Source: Pelagimonas sp017744045 (GTDB lineage Bacteria; Pseudomonadota; Alphaproteobacteria; Rhodobacterales; Rhodobacteraceae). From it: DNA of 64,000 nucleotides. Below, in pieces: positions 1 through 9,109 of this stretch; position 1 is the first letter of the stretch; every line of letters begins with the position of its first letter. The DNA lies in NCBI RefSeq assembly GCF_017744045.1, contig NZ_JAGHRD010000001.1. One strand, given 5' to 3'. The translations under genes and the position numbers were made by a program. Below the pieces are notes generated by a model. It had not been told where the DNA came from, made no database searches, and worked only from the letters and a program-made list of their open reading frames with translations.

Positions 1-652
1 AATGCTTGATGGTCCCTTGGGCGACAAACTGAGTGAGATGTTGCACGCAAAGATGGGGGTTGTCGTGCCGGGCAACTGGCCAATTCTGGGGCGGGTTTAC
101 TACTGGTCGACATCTAAACCTCTGACAAATTTTGAAGAATTCGTAGGCCTTCAAGTTCGTATTCCAGGTGGTGCAGGCCCTGCTGCGCTGGTCGAAGGGA
201 TGGGTGGAGTGCCGGTGGTCATGCCCGGGTCCGATATGCCTTTGGCGCTGCAACAGGGGACCGTTGATGCGACTATGGCAGCGATTGAATCTGTCGTTCA
301 GCAGAAATTGACCGATGTCGGTGTGCGATACGGTTTCTGGGACCAGGGTGTTGTCGGCTTTTTGATCCCGATTGTCAGCCAAGCTTATTGGGACAGCCTG
401 AGCGATGATGAAAAGACATTGTTCACAGAGGTTTGGAACGATGTCGTGGCCGAGCAACGGGTCGCCAACTTGGCAGTCGATGCAGAGATGCGCGCAACGC
501 TCAAGGATTGGGGCGTGACGATTTCCGACGCAGATGATGCGTCATCGGCGGCCATGCGTGAAAAGATGATGCCGCAACAAGAAGCGGTTATTGCCAAGTA
601 CAAGCTGGATGCTGATCTGGTGGCCCTTGCGACCGAGGCAGCGGCACAGTGA
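1..652 (+). CDS. TRAP transporter solute-binding protein, DctP type (C-terminal part)
   Basis: Periplasmic solute receptor of a tripartite ATP-independent (TRAP) transporter; it delivers an organic acid to the membrane partners encoded next. The visible 216 residues are the C-terminal two thirds of a DctP protein: the segment with IPGGAGPAA followed by a conserved ALQQGTVDA matches the TRAP receptor signature region. The N-terminus and signal peptide lie left of the window, so the first in-frame ATG at base 2 is not taken as the real start. The stop codon overlaps the start of the next gene, so it belongs to a dctPQM operon. The ligand cannot be read from the sequence. Confidence 0.88.
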   Translation, partial: MLDGPLGDKLSEMLHAKMGVVVPGNWPILGRVYYWSTSKPLTNFEEFVGLQVRIPGGAGPAALVEGMGGVPVVMPGSDMPLALQQGTVDATMAAIESVVQQKLTDVGVRYGFWDQGVVGFLIPIVSQAYWDSLSDDEKTLFTEVWNDVVAEQRVANLAVDAEMRATLKDWGVTISDADDASSAAMREKMMPQQEAVIAKYKLDADLVALATEAAAQ

Positions 653-1170
653 GCCAGGTTATCGCATTTCTCGATCGCCTGATTGGCTGGATTGCTGCCA
701 TCGCATTGGGCATCACCTTTGTGTTGTTGCTTTATAATGTGGCAACACGATACCTGATACAATTTGGCGTCATTCCTCCTTCGGTCCAGCTGAATTGGGT
801 GTTCGAGATTTGCGTTTTTCTGCTGGTCTGGGCGGTGCTGCTCGGTGTTGCCCGGATCGAAAGACGCGCCCAGCATATTCGCGTGGACTTTCTCTATAAC
901 CAGTTCGGCCCCAAAGGGCAGGCGGCGGCCGAATTGTTCGCTTTGGTTTTCGCTGCGGGTGTGGCGGTTTTCTTTATCTATTCGGGAAAGCTGGTCGTTG
1001 ATGACGCGATCCTGTGGGATGAGCGCAGCGAAACAACTCTGCGGACGCCGTTCTGGATTTTGTACCTCGCACTCAGCGTGTCCTTTACGGTGCACCTACT
1101 CTTTATCCTCGAACGCCTGCGCCTGCTCATCACCACGGGTGAGAGCGCCAAAAACACGCATTTCGATTAG
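649..1170 (+). CDS. dctQ: TRAP transporter small permease, DctQ type
   Basis: Small membrane subunit of the TRAP transporter, linking the solute receptor to the large permease. The protein is 173 residues with about four hydrophobic segments (roughly residues 12-35, 50-67, 90-108 and 130-152), the usual DctQ size and topology. The start is a GTG at 649 overlapping the TGA of the receptor gene by four bases, which implies translational coupling. It is followed after 11 bases by the large permease gene. Confidence 0.88.
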   Translation: MSQVIAFLDRLIGWIAAIALGITFVLLLYNVATRYLIQFGVIPPSVQLNWVFEICVFLLVWAVLLGVARIERRAQHIRVDFLYNQFGPKGQAAAELFALVFAAGVAVFFIYSGKLVVDDAILWDERSETTLRTPFWILYLALSVSFTVHLLFILERLRLLITTGESAKNTHFD

Positions 1171-1181
1171 GACCAACCGAC

Positions 1182-2468
1182 ATGGAAACCATGATTTTGC
1201 TCGCGCTCCTTGCGGCCTTGATCCTTCTTGCCCTGGGCATTCCGATCTACCTTGTTCTGATGGGATTGGCTTCGGCCCTTTTGGTGGCCGAGGGCCGCAC
1301 GATTGCGGGATTGGGGCAGCATGTGCTGGATCACCTGCAGTCCCCGATCCTGATCTCGGTGCCTTTCTTCATCCTGTCAGCCGTGTTGATGCAAGGTGGA
1401 GGATTGGCGCGGGTTCTATTTGATGCGGCTTTGGCATGGATCGGATGGATACGAGGCGGATTGGCGATTGCCGGAGTCGCTGCTACGGCAGTCTTCGCGG
1501 CAATCACGGGCTCTTCGGCGGCGACGACCATGGCGATGGGCACATTGCTGGTGCCCCTGATGGAGGAAAAAGGATACAAGACCTCCTTTGCGATGGGGCT
1601 GACCGCTGCCGCAGGAACGCTTGGTATTTTGATTCCGCCGTCACTTCCGATGATCCTATTCGGATTGATCGCAGAAGAATCCATTCCCCGGCTCTTTTTG
1701 GGGGGCGTAATTCCCGGTCTGATGCAGGCAGGTTTGTTCGCCGCCTATATCTTTTTTGTAGCGAACAAGGTTGGCGGTAAGGCAGAGCCGCGGGTGTCAC
1801 GCAAAGAATTCGTGAACACCAATGTGCACGCCTTCCCAGCCTATCTGATCCCGATTGTCGTCCTGGGCGGAATTTACGGTGGGTTTGTGACCCTGACCGA
1901 AGCTGCGGTCTTGGGGGTTCTTTGTGCGCTTATCGCTGTGCTGTTCATTTACCGCTCGGCACGGTTGCGCGACATTCCTGGAATGCTGACGCAGGCGGTG
2001 GACCGGACCTCGGTTATCGTTTTGATCATCATGGGCGCGACGCTTGTCTCAGCCTGGATCATCAAATCTGGCGTGCCTCAGTCCTTTGCTGCCTCTATTG
2101 TGGAAAGCGATATGAAGCCCTGGCAATTCCTGCTCATCATGAACGGGTGCTTGTTGGTCCTCGGCATGTTTCTGGAAGGAGTTGCGATCATTTTGATCGT
2201 GTTGCCGGTGGTCTTTGTGGTCGTGCGCCAGCTTGGCATTGATATGACCCATTTTGCGGTTGTTATGGTCATCAATATCGAACTGGCTTTGCTGTCGCCG
2301 CCGATTGGATTGAACCTGTTTGTCATGTCAAATGTGGCCGGGCGACCCGTGCTCGAAGTGCTGCGCGGCACCATCCCTTTCTTCCTGATCATGCTTGGAC
2401 TTTTGATGGCGGTGACGTTCTTCCCTGCCCTATCCACATGGTTGCCTAATCTGGTATTGGGAAGCTGA
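1182..2468 (+). CDS. dctM: TRAP transporter large permease, DctM type
   Basis: Large permease of the TRAP transporter, which carries the sodium-coupled transport activity in this family. The 428 residues are almost entirely hydrophobic, with about 12 membrane segments and the typical DctM features GSSAATTMAMG near residue 107 and GILIPPSLPMILFG near residue 147. Length and composition match full-length family members. It is the third gene of the operon; the monooxygenase gene follows after 28 bases, suggesting that the imported compound is its substrate. Confidence 0.93.
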   Translation: METMILLALLAALILLALGIPIYLVLMGLASALLVAEGRTIAGLGQHVLDHLQSPILISVPFFILSAVLMQGGGLARVLFDAALAWIGWIRGGLAIAGVAATAVFAAITGSSAATTMAMGTLLVPLMEEKGYKTSFAMGLTAAAGTLGILIPPSLPMILFGLIAEESIPRLFLGGVIPGLMQAGLFAAYIFFVANKVGGKAEPRVSRKEFVNTNVHAFPAYLIPIVVLGGIYGGFVTLTEAAVLGVLCALIAVLFIYRSARLRDIPGMLTQAVDRTSVIVLIIMGATLVSAWIIKSGVPQSFAASIVESDMKPWQFLLIMNGCLLVLGMFLEGVAIILIVLPVVFVVVRQLGIDMTHFAVVMVINIELALLSPPIGLNLFVMSNVAGRPVLEVLRGTIPFFLIMLGLLMAVTFFPALSTWLPNLVLGS

Positions 2469-2496
2469 TTCTTCCTGTCTTTCCAAAGGACCACCC

Positions 2497-3774
2497 ATGA
2501 CTCAAGCCCCCGTTCTGATCGCAGGAGGCGGGATTGGCGGCCTGTCTCTGGCGCTGACCTTGCACCAGATTGGCGTCGATTGTATCGTTTTCGAAAGCGT
2601 GCGCGCGTTGAAGCCGTTGGGTGTCGGCATCAATTTGCAACCCAATGCGGTGCGTGAGTTATTCGATCTCGGCTTTACGGATGCAGAGTTGGACCGCTTT
2701 GGCACTCCGGCCAAGGAGTGGGCTTTGGTCGGGCAAAAAGGGCAAGAGATCTATTCCGAACCGCGCGGCACCCTGGCCGGGTATAAATGGCCGCAATACG
2801 CGGTGCATCGCGGCACATTTCACATGGCGCTTTACCATCGTTTCGTGGAGCTAGCCGGGGCCAAGGCGGTGCGGACGGGGTGTCGTGCCACGGCGTATGA
2901 AAAGAATGACGACGGGACTGTCACCTTGGTTCTGCAGGGGCCGGATGGCGAGCTGCGCGAAACGGGGAGTCTGCTGATCGGCGCGGACGGCATTCATTCT
3001 GCGATCCGAGCGCAAATGCACCCGGAACAACCGCCAATCCACTGGGGTGGCGCGGTGATGTGGCGGGGCACGACCTTGGCCAAGCCTGTTCGCACCGGCT
3101 CTTCGTTTATTGGTCTTGGGACCCATGCGCATCGTATGGTGATCTATCCCATTTCTAAACCGGATCCCGAGAGTGGGCTGGCCATGGTCAACTGGATTGC
3201 CGAAGTCACATATGATGATCCGTCAGCGCATGAGACCATGGGTTGGTTCCGCCAGGTTGAGATTGACGACTTCATTCATCATTTCCAAGACTGGACCTAT
3301 GATTGGCTCGACGTCCCTGCGCTGATCCGAGGTGCTGACGCGGCATATGAAAACCCCATGATTGATCGTGATCCTGTGCCGACATGGGTGGACGGGCCTG
3401 TCGCTTTGATGGGGGATGCGGCCCATGCGATGTATCCAACCGGATCTAACGGGGCCAGTCAGGCGATCATCGATGCACGCACGATTGGGGCCAAGATGTT
3501 GAAACATGGCGTCACATCGGATGCATTACATGCCTATAACGATGAGCTTTGCGCACCGGTATCGGACCTGATTTTGCGCAACCGAGGGGCGGGGCCATTC
3601 GGTTTGTTGAACTTGGTCAATGACCGGTGTGGCGGAGAGTTTGACCAGATCGATGATGTCATACCCGAACAGGAACGTCGGGATTTCATGGGCAAATACC
3701 AGGCTGCGGCTGGTTTTGCGCGAGACACCTTGAACAAGGCTCCAAGAACCATCGCAGCTGGTGCCCGTGTCTGA
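2497..3774 (+). CDS. FAD-dependent aromatic monooxygenase (salicylate hydroxylase / PhzS-like)
   Basis: Class A flavoprotein monooxygenase, expected to hydroxylate an aromatic or heterocyclic acid using NAD(P)H and oxygen. The FAD-binding GGGIGGLSLAL motif is at residues 8-18, and the second FAD motif GDAAHAMYPTGSNGASQA is near residues 307-324. The 425-residue length and the C-terminal region fit the salicylate hydroxylase/PhzS group better than UbiH. An AAAGGA ribosome-binding site precedes the ATG. It lies directly after the TRAP genes and is convergent with an alpha/beta hydrolase, so a role in catabolism of the TRAP substrate is inferred. The substrate is unknown. Confidence 0.85.
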   Translation: MTQAPVLIAGGGIGGLSLALTLHQIGVDCIVFESVRALKPLGVGINLQPNAVRELFDLGFTDAELDRFGTPAKEWALVGQKGQEIYSEPRGTLAGYKWPQYAVHRGTFHMALYHRFVELAGAKAVRTGCRATAYEKNDDGTVTLVLQGPDGELRETGSLLIGADGIHSAIRAQMHPEQPPIHWGGAVMWRGTTLAKPVRTGSSFIGLGTHAHRMVIYPISKPDPESGLAMVNWIAEVTYDDPSAHETMGWFRQVEIDDFIHHFQDWTYDWLDVPALIRGADAAYENPMIDRDPVPTWVDGPVALMGDAAHAMYPTGSNGASQAIIDARTIGAKMLKHGVTSDALHAYNDELCAPVSDLILRNRGAGPFGLLNLVNDRCGGEFDQIDDVIPEQERRDFMGKYQAAAGFARDTLNKAPRTIAAGARV

Positions 3775-3782
3775 GCCTAGGC

Positions 3783-4658
3783 TCAGACCTTCATTTGATC
3801 GCTGATCGTGGTCAGCCCGTGATCTTGCAGAAACCGAAGAACGTCTGCGTTGAAAACATCGGGTTTGGCCTGCGCCACAGAATGCCCGCTGCCTTCGACG
3901 AGGCGTTTGCGGGCCTGTGGCATCGATGCGGTGACTTTGTCGAAGATGACCCGGTGGACCGGAGCGGTCTCCTTGCCGCTAACCAGCAGGATCGGCATCT
4001 TCAAGGCACCCAGAACCTCTGGGGGGATGAGTGGGAATTCGTCGCGGGACAGCGACAAACTGCGCGCGGCGCGTGCATTCAGCATGCGCCTTTCCATGAC
4101 ATGTGCGGGAACCTCTTCAGGGGCCACTCCGACAATACCGGCCGTCAGGATACGGACACCCATTTCATCATCGCCCTGTTCAAAGGCGGCACGAGCAGGG
4201 TCATCGGCATTTGCCAGAAAGGCGCGGGCGATTTCGCCGCCTTCCTCTGTCATAAAGGCATAGCGCATCATCGGGGCCTCGACGGATACCAGACCAGACA
4301 CGCGGTCCGGGTATTTGGCGGCCATGGCCAGCGCTGTAAACCCGCCGTAAGAGCTGCCAACCAAAATGGCTTTGTCGATTGACAGGGTATCCATCAGGCC
4401 TTTCAGGTCTTCGGCATCGACAAGCGCACTGTGGTCTCGCGACACAAGTTGGTTGGGGTTTGGATGGCTGTAGCGGCGGCTATAGGCGACACAATCGAAA
4501 CGGTCCCTAAAGCTGTCCCATTGCGGTGCCCAGGAGCGCCAGTCGCCCATGGCGCCATGAATGAAAATGACAGTTGGCCCCGATCCTTCCCGAACATAAT
4601 GCAGCACGGTTCCGTCCGTGAGTGTCGCCGCTTCTGGCACGTGGTCAAGAAAGGTCAA
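3783..4658 (-). CDS. Alpha/beta hydrolase
   Basis: Hydrolase of the alpha/beta fold, 291 residues. HGAMGDW (about residues 35-41) forms the oxyanion-hole region, GSSYGG (near 101-106) is the nucleophile elbow with the catalytic serine, and a histidine in GSGHSV near the C-terminus completes the triad. The start is a TTG at 4658, chosen because AAGGA lies seven bases upstream and the fold begins at once. It is convergent with the monooxygenase and divergent from a LysR gene, as expected for an enol-lactone or ring-cleavage-product hydrolase in an aromatic pathway. The exact reaction cannot be assigned. Confidence 0.85.
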   Translation of the reverse strand: MTFLDHVPEAATLTDGTVLHYVREGSGPTVIFIHGAMGDWRSWAPQWDSFRDRFDCVAYSRRYSHPNPNQLVSRDHSALVDAEDLKGLMDTLSIDKAILVGSSYGGFTALAMAAKYPDRVSGLVSVEAPMMRYAFMTEEGGEIARAFLANADDPARAAFEQGDDEMGVRILTAGIVGVAPEEVPAHVMERRMLNARAARSLSLSRDEFPLIPPEVLGALKMPILLVSGKETAPVHRVIFDKVTASMPQARKRLVEGSGHSVAQAKPDVFNADVLRFLQDHGLTTISDQMKV

Positions 4659-4790
4659 GGCCGCATCCTTTTATGAGGTCAATGACGCAGGGCCGAGCGG
4701 TCTTGCCCGGTCTGCGCAAGATCAAGCTATCAAAGCAAGCAATAGGCAGATAATAATTGGTAGGCCGTAGAGATAAGAAAGTGTGATACC

Positions 4791-5720
4791 ATGCCGCCCA
4801 GTGCAAATACGTTGCTGAACCGATTTGTTGTCAAAGCCAAGTTCCGCCACATGCAGGTGCTGATTAAATTGGCCGAGGTTGGCAGCATGCGTAAAACGGC
4901 GGATGCGGTGAACATGACGCAACCGGCGATTTCCCAATTGGTGCAGGAGCTGGAAAAGCTCTTGGAAACCGACCTTTTCTTTCGCCACGCCAAGGGCGTC
5001 GAGCCGACCGAGGCGACGATGGAACTCTTGCCTGTCGCCCACCGCATTCTGGGTGCTTTGGAAGATGGGGCAGAGAATGTGGCAAGCCGGTTGCAGCAGC
5101 AGAGCGGTGTCGTACGTGTATCCGCAAGCCCGGCGGCTCTGGGTGGAATGATCCAAGGCAAGCTTGACCGCTTTGCGACTCGTTACCCTGACATCCAGGT
5201 CCATATTTCCCAGGTTAGCGATACAGATCCCTTGGGTCAGATTGTTGATCGTTCCGTGGATGTTGTGTGTACGCGCGAACCCGCGGTTGTTCCGGCAGGT
5301 TGGCGGTTCCACAAATGTCTCGATGACGGTTTGATTGCCGTTTGTGGCCGGTCACATCCGCTCGCCAAACGTTCCAAGATCAGCAATGCCGATTTGGCAG
5401 AGGCGAAATGGTTGCTGAACCGGGTTGGGTCAGTCGCGCGGGCGCGCTTTGAAGAAATTGCGCAGGCCCATGGCTGGCCTCGCGAAAGCCGCTGCCAAAT
5501 GATCATGCATATCCCTGAATTGACCAAGGAAATGCTGGCAACTGGCAAGTATCTTGCCATTTTGCCGCGCAGTGTGGCGATGCCTTGGTTGGATGTCGGG
5601 GATGTCATCGAAATGGAGACTGAGATCAGCGCACCATTGCGTCCCTTAGGATTGCTTTGGGAACAGGACAAGGCGGGCTCTGCAACTGCGGCTCTGGTGT
5701 CTCATTTAAAGGCCACCTGA
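4791..5720 (+). CDS. LysR-family transcriptional regulator (PcaQ/GbpR-like)
   Basis: DNA-binding regulator of 309 residues. The winged helix-turn-helix spans about residues 15-75 (LAEVGSMRKTADAVNMTQPAISQLV), and the effector-binding domain begins near residue 100. The N-terminal phrase FRHMQVLIKLAEVGS is typical of the PcaQ/GbpR subgroup, whose members often control aromatic or sugar uptake genes. It is divergent from the hydrolase gene, with 132 bases between the starts, and probably controls that gene and perhaps the TRAP and monooxygenase operon. The effector is not identifiable. Confidence 0.9.
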   Translation: MPPSANTLLNRFVVKAKFRHMQVLIKLAEVGSMRKTADAVNMTQPAISQLVQELEKLLETDLFFRHAKGVEPTEATMELLPVAHRILGALEDGAENVASRLQQQSGVVRVSASPAALGGMIQGKLDRFATRYPDIQVHISQVSDTDPLGQIVDRSVDVVCTREPAVVPAGWRFHKCLDDGLIAVCGRSHPLAKRSKISNADLAEAKWLLNRVGSVARARFEEIAQAHGWPRESRCQMIMHIPELTKEMLATGKYLAILPRSVAMPWLDVGDVIEMETEISAPLRPLGLLWEQDKAGSATAALVSHLKAT

Positions 5721-5743
5721 GCCGCAGCTTATTGGGTTTCGCG

Positions 5744-7927
5744 TCAGTCCTGTGGCGCAGCCGTATGCGTTTGTTTCTGGATAAAGAAACATAGGGCGGC
5801 AACGCCAATGCCAATCCCGTCTGAGAGCCATCCGCCAGCGATCATGCTCAACCCGCCAAGGGCCAGCAATCCGCGCAAGACCATGTTTGCATGGCCCAGG
5901 AACCAGCCTTGGACCGCACATGACAGTAAATAGACGCCGATCACGGCTGTCACGGCGACATGCAGGATCTCGTGCCAGGCCCCGTCCAAAAGCATCGCGG
6001 GCGAAAAGAAGAACATGTAAGGCACGACAAAGGCAGCAAGGCCAATGCGGAAGCTTTCGACCGAAGTGCGCACCGGGTCCGACCCGGCAAGAGCTGAGCC
6101 TGCATAGGCCGCCAAAGCCACCGGGGGCGTGATGGCGGACATAACGGCAAAGTAGAAGATGAACAAATGCGCCACCAAAGGCTCGACGCCCAGGTTGATT
6201 ACACCCGGTGCGATCACGCTCGCGGCAACGGCATAAGCCGCTGTTGTAGGCATGCCCATGCCCAGAATGATCGACACCACCATGGCAAAGAAGAGCGCAA
6301 AGATCTGGCTTTGATCGGCGAGGCTCAGCAGCACGGTGGAAAAGCGCGCGCCAATACCTGTCAGGGCGATAACACCAACGATAATTCCGGCTGTGGCGCA
6401 GACGGCCACCAGTTGCAGCACCATGCGCGCGCCTTGATCCAGAGCGTGAAACAGTCGCGCAGGGCCCATGGCATGAGGGGTGAACCATGACACAACCGCC
6501 GCCGCCATCATGGCATATGTTCCGCAGCGAATGACGGAATACCCCGCAAATAGCGCACCGATCAGAACCAGGATCGGCGAGAACAGATAGACCTGTTTGA
6601 TCAGCACATTGAGTTTGGGCAGTTGGTCCCGTGGCAGGCCTTTCATATCAGCCTTTTGCGCAGCAAGATCGACCATGAAATAGACCGAAATGAAGTAGAT
6701 AACAGCCGGGATGATGGCTGCGTAAACGATCTCCATATAGGCGATGCCCGTGATCTCAGCCATGATAAAGGCCCCGGCCCCCATAATCGGCGGCATGATC
6801 TGCCCACCGGTCGATGCGGCCGCTTCGACCGAGGCTGAGGTTTGTGGTTTATAGCCTACTTTTTTCATCATCGGGATAGTGAGCGAGCCAGTTGCGACCA
6901 CATTGCCCGCTGAGGTGCCGTTGATCATCCCCATCAAGCCAGATGCGAAAATGGCCACCTTTGCAGGTCCGCCTCGCTTGTGACCCGCCGCCGCAAAGGC
7001 CAGGTTCACGAAATATTCCCCAACCCGTGTGGTCTGCAAGAACGCTGCGAAGACCACAAAGAGGATGATATAGGTCGACGAGATGGCGATTGGTGCAGAC
7101 AGTATGCCATTGTCGGTAAAGATGTAGGAAAAGAACCTTTTGGCGTCGTATCCGCGATGCTGAAAGATACCGGGCAACCAAGGGCCAAGAAACGCATAGG
7201 CCACGAAGACACCGGCAATGATCACCAGCGCCATACCCGCAAGCCGCCTTGTGAGTTCAATAATAAGCATGACCCCAGTGATCGACGCCCACATGTCGCC
7301 CGGCAAAGCCATTGGCATGCCCGCACGCAGTTGAAGCTGGCGGGCAAAGAAGATGATGTAACCAATGGCCGCAATGGTTGCGATGGTCAAAAGAACGTCT
7401 CCCGCATCAAAGCGGGCCCGGTTGCGATCAGGGAAAAGCCACCCATTCAATATGGCCAGGCCAGTCCCCAATGCCAAAGGCAGGCCAAAGCTTTGCATCG
7501 CCCAAGCAGGTGGGAGCCGTTCGCCAAGGATTGTGCCATTGATCCAGATCGCCGCGACACCTGCAAAACCGTACAGGATCCCGGCACCAGCAAGGGCCAA
7601 AAGAGCCATCGATAGAGGCGACCGTTTCGACACTGCGTCCGAAAAGCGGGTCGAACTATAGAGCAGGAAACCCAGTGCCAGCCCTCCGCCTACATGCGAC
7701 AGACGATAGGCCCATGTTTCAAGCGGATAGACGTTCATAACCGCGAGGTGAAAGACTGTGTAACTAGCACACAGGATGGCGATGACCCAGTTCCGGGTGC
7801 CGTCAAAATCGCGTTGGTTGGCGGAGAGAGGTTCCTCATCCACGTTGGCCCGGGCGGTTTCCTGTTCGATCAGCGACTGACGGTGATCATCGCCCATCAC
7901 GGTTTCGGGATCCGAAGGCTGGCGCAT
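5744..7927 (-). CDS. TRAP transporter fused permease, TAXI-associated (4TM/12TM)
   Basis: Membrane component in which the small and large TRAP permease subunits are fused, the arrangement used with TAXI-type receptors. It is 727 residues long. An acidic cytoplasmic N-terminus of about 45 residues precedes many hydrophobic segments, and the DctM-like half carries GMINGTSAGNVVATGSLTIP near residue 335 and GMGMPTTAAYAVAASV near residue 550. It follows the TAXI receptor gene in the same direction with a GC-rich hairpin between them, so the two form one uptake system. The substrate is unknown; dicarboxylates are plausible given the dehydrogenase downstream of the neighbouring LysR gene. Confidence 0.92.
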   Translation of the reverse strand: MRQPSDPETVMGDDHRQSLIEQETARANVDEEPLSANQRDFDGTRNWVIAILCASYTVFHLAVMNVYPLETWAYRLSHVGGGLALGFLLYSSTRFSDAVSKRSPLSMALLALAGAGILYGFAGVAAIWINGTILGERLPPAWAMQSFGLPLALGTGLAILNGWLFPDRNRARFDAGDVLLTIATIAAIGYIIFFARQLQLRAGMPMALPGDMWASITGVMLIIELTRRLAGMALVIIAGVFVAYAFLGPWLPGIFQHRGYDAKRFFSYIFTDNGILSAPIAISSTYIILFVVFAAFLQTTRVGEYFVNLAFAAAGHKRGGPAKVAIFASGLMGMINGTSAGNVVATGSLTIPMMKKVGYKPQTSASVEAAASTGGQIMPPIMGAGAFIMAEITGIAYMEIVYAAIIPAVIYFISVYFMVDLAAQKADMKGLPRDQLPKLNVLIKQVYLFSPILVLIGALFAGYSVIRCGTYAMMAAAVVSWFTPHAMGPARLFHALDQGARMVLQLVAVCATAGIIVGVIALTGIGARFSTVLLSLADQSQIFALFFAMVVSIILGMGMPTTAAYAVAASVIAPGVINLGVEPLVAHLFIFYFAVMSAITPPVALAAYAGSALAGSDPVRTSVESFRIGLAAFVVPYMFFFSPAMLLDGAWHEILHVAVTAVIGVYLLSCAVQGWFLGHANMVLRGLLALGGLSMIAGGWLSDGIGIGVAALCFFIQKQTHTAAPQD

Positions 7928-7964
7928 GGTGTTTTCTTCTTATTGAGAGAGAGCAGAAGCACGT

Positions 7965-7991
7965 CGGGCGGGCCTTTTGGCGGCCCGCCCG
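7965..7991 (-). promoter_or_regulatory. GC-rich hairpin between TAXI receptor and permease genes
   Basis: A perfect 10-bp stem (CGGGCGGGCC with GGCCCGCCCG) with a 7-base loop lies just after the receptor stop codon. No T-run follows on the minus strand, so it is more likely an mRNA-stabilising or partial attenuation hairpin that keeps receptor mRNA in excess, as is common after binding-protein genes, than a full terminator. Confidence 0.6.
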
Positions 7992-8011
7992 CAAATGTTC
8001 TGGAAGGTTGA

Positions 8012-8986
8012 TTACTTCAAGTTCGCCGGGATCTCGTACCCGTTTTCTTCAAACCATTTCACCGCACCAGGATGGAATGGAATGACCTGGTTCTTGAGCA
8101 CATTTTCCGCCAGGGTTTCCTTGGCGGCAGCGTGGTTTGTCACCATCCGGTCGTGATTGGTCATGGCCAGCTTGGTAATCTCATAGGCAAGACTTTCCGG
8201 CAGGCTTTCATTGGTGATGGCAAAGTTCCACAGCGAGACGGTTTGCAGGGCGTCGGGCTGATCTTCATAGGTGTTGGCAGGGATGGTGAACGGAGCCATG
8301 GCTGGAACAATCGTCATCATCTTGCCCAATGTCTCTTCATCCATCGAGATAAAGCGCACATCGTTTTCAACGGCCAATTGGGCATAGGCCCCGGTTGGCA
8401 GGCCTGCAGCGTAGACAAAGGCGTCAATCAGACCATCCTTGAGCTGACCCGCCGTGTCGGAGCCGCCAGCATTGGAGACTTTGACACCGTCATAACCATC
8501 GGCGTTTTCAAAGAAACGAGTCCAATAGGTGGCAGACGTGCCGCCGGCGGGGCCAACGCCTACGCGCTTACCGGCCATGTCCTGAAATCCGGTGATGTCG
8601 GACGACGCCAGCACTGCGGCCTGCAACGGAGTCTGATACATCGGGAAGAGCGCGCGCACTTTTTCATGCGGAACGCCCGGCATCAAAGGGCTTTCTCCTT
8701 TGCGTGCCTCATCAGCTGGGCCAAGTGTAACAAAGCCTAGCTGATGTTCACCGGTTTCAACCAGCGTCACGTTTTGTACCGGCCCACCGGTAATTTCCGC
8801 ACCGGCGTTGATACCGAGCGCTTCGGTGATCATGGCACCAAAGCCTGATCCGTATCCAAAATAGGTGCCGCCCTGCGAGCCGGTTCCAATGGTAATGCTG
8901 TCGGGCCAGCCATCGCGGTCTTGCGCCATTGCCGGGGCGGCCAGAGCCAGACACATCGTTGCTGCTGCAATCTTGGTGAATTTCAT
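8012..8986 (-). CDS. TAXI-family TRAP transporter solute-binding protein
   Basis: Periplasmic receptor of the TAXI class, 324 residues. Residues 1-21 are a signal peptide ending in AMAQ. The mature protein begins with ITIGTGSQGGTYFGYG, the family signature (an S/T-Q-G-G-T-Y glycine-rich loop near residues 31-45). A GGAGGAGAAA ribosome-binding site lies upstream of the ATG. It is the first gene of a two-gene operon with the fused permease. Confidence 0.93.
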   Translation of the reverse strand: MKFTKIAAATMCLALAAPAMAQDRDGWPDSITIGTGSQGGTYFGYGSGFGAMITEALGINAGAEITGGPVQNVTLVETGEHQLGFVTLGPADEARKGESPLMPGVPHEKVRALFPMYQTPLQAAVLASSDITGFQDMAGKRVGVGPAGGTSATYWTRFFENADGYDGVKVSNAGGSDTAGQLKDGLIDAFVYAAGLPTGAYAQLAVENDVRFISMDEETLGKMMTIVPAMAPFTIPANTYEDQPDALQTVSLWNFAITNESLPESLAYEITKLAMTNHDRMVTNHAAAKETLAENVLKNQVIPFHPGAVKWFEENGYEIPANLK

Positions 8987-9109
8987 GGGTTTTCTCCTCC
9001 ACTATTGGGTCATCATCCGCAGATGCGGTGTGGTCCCTCTGGCCAGAGAATGACCACGGCGACAGCGTTTCCCAACGGGAGCAAGATTATATTCACAAAT
9101 GATATAAAA

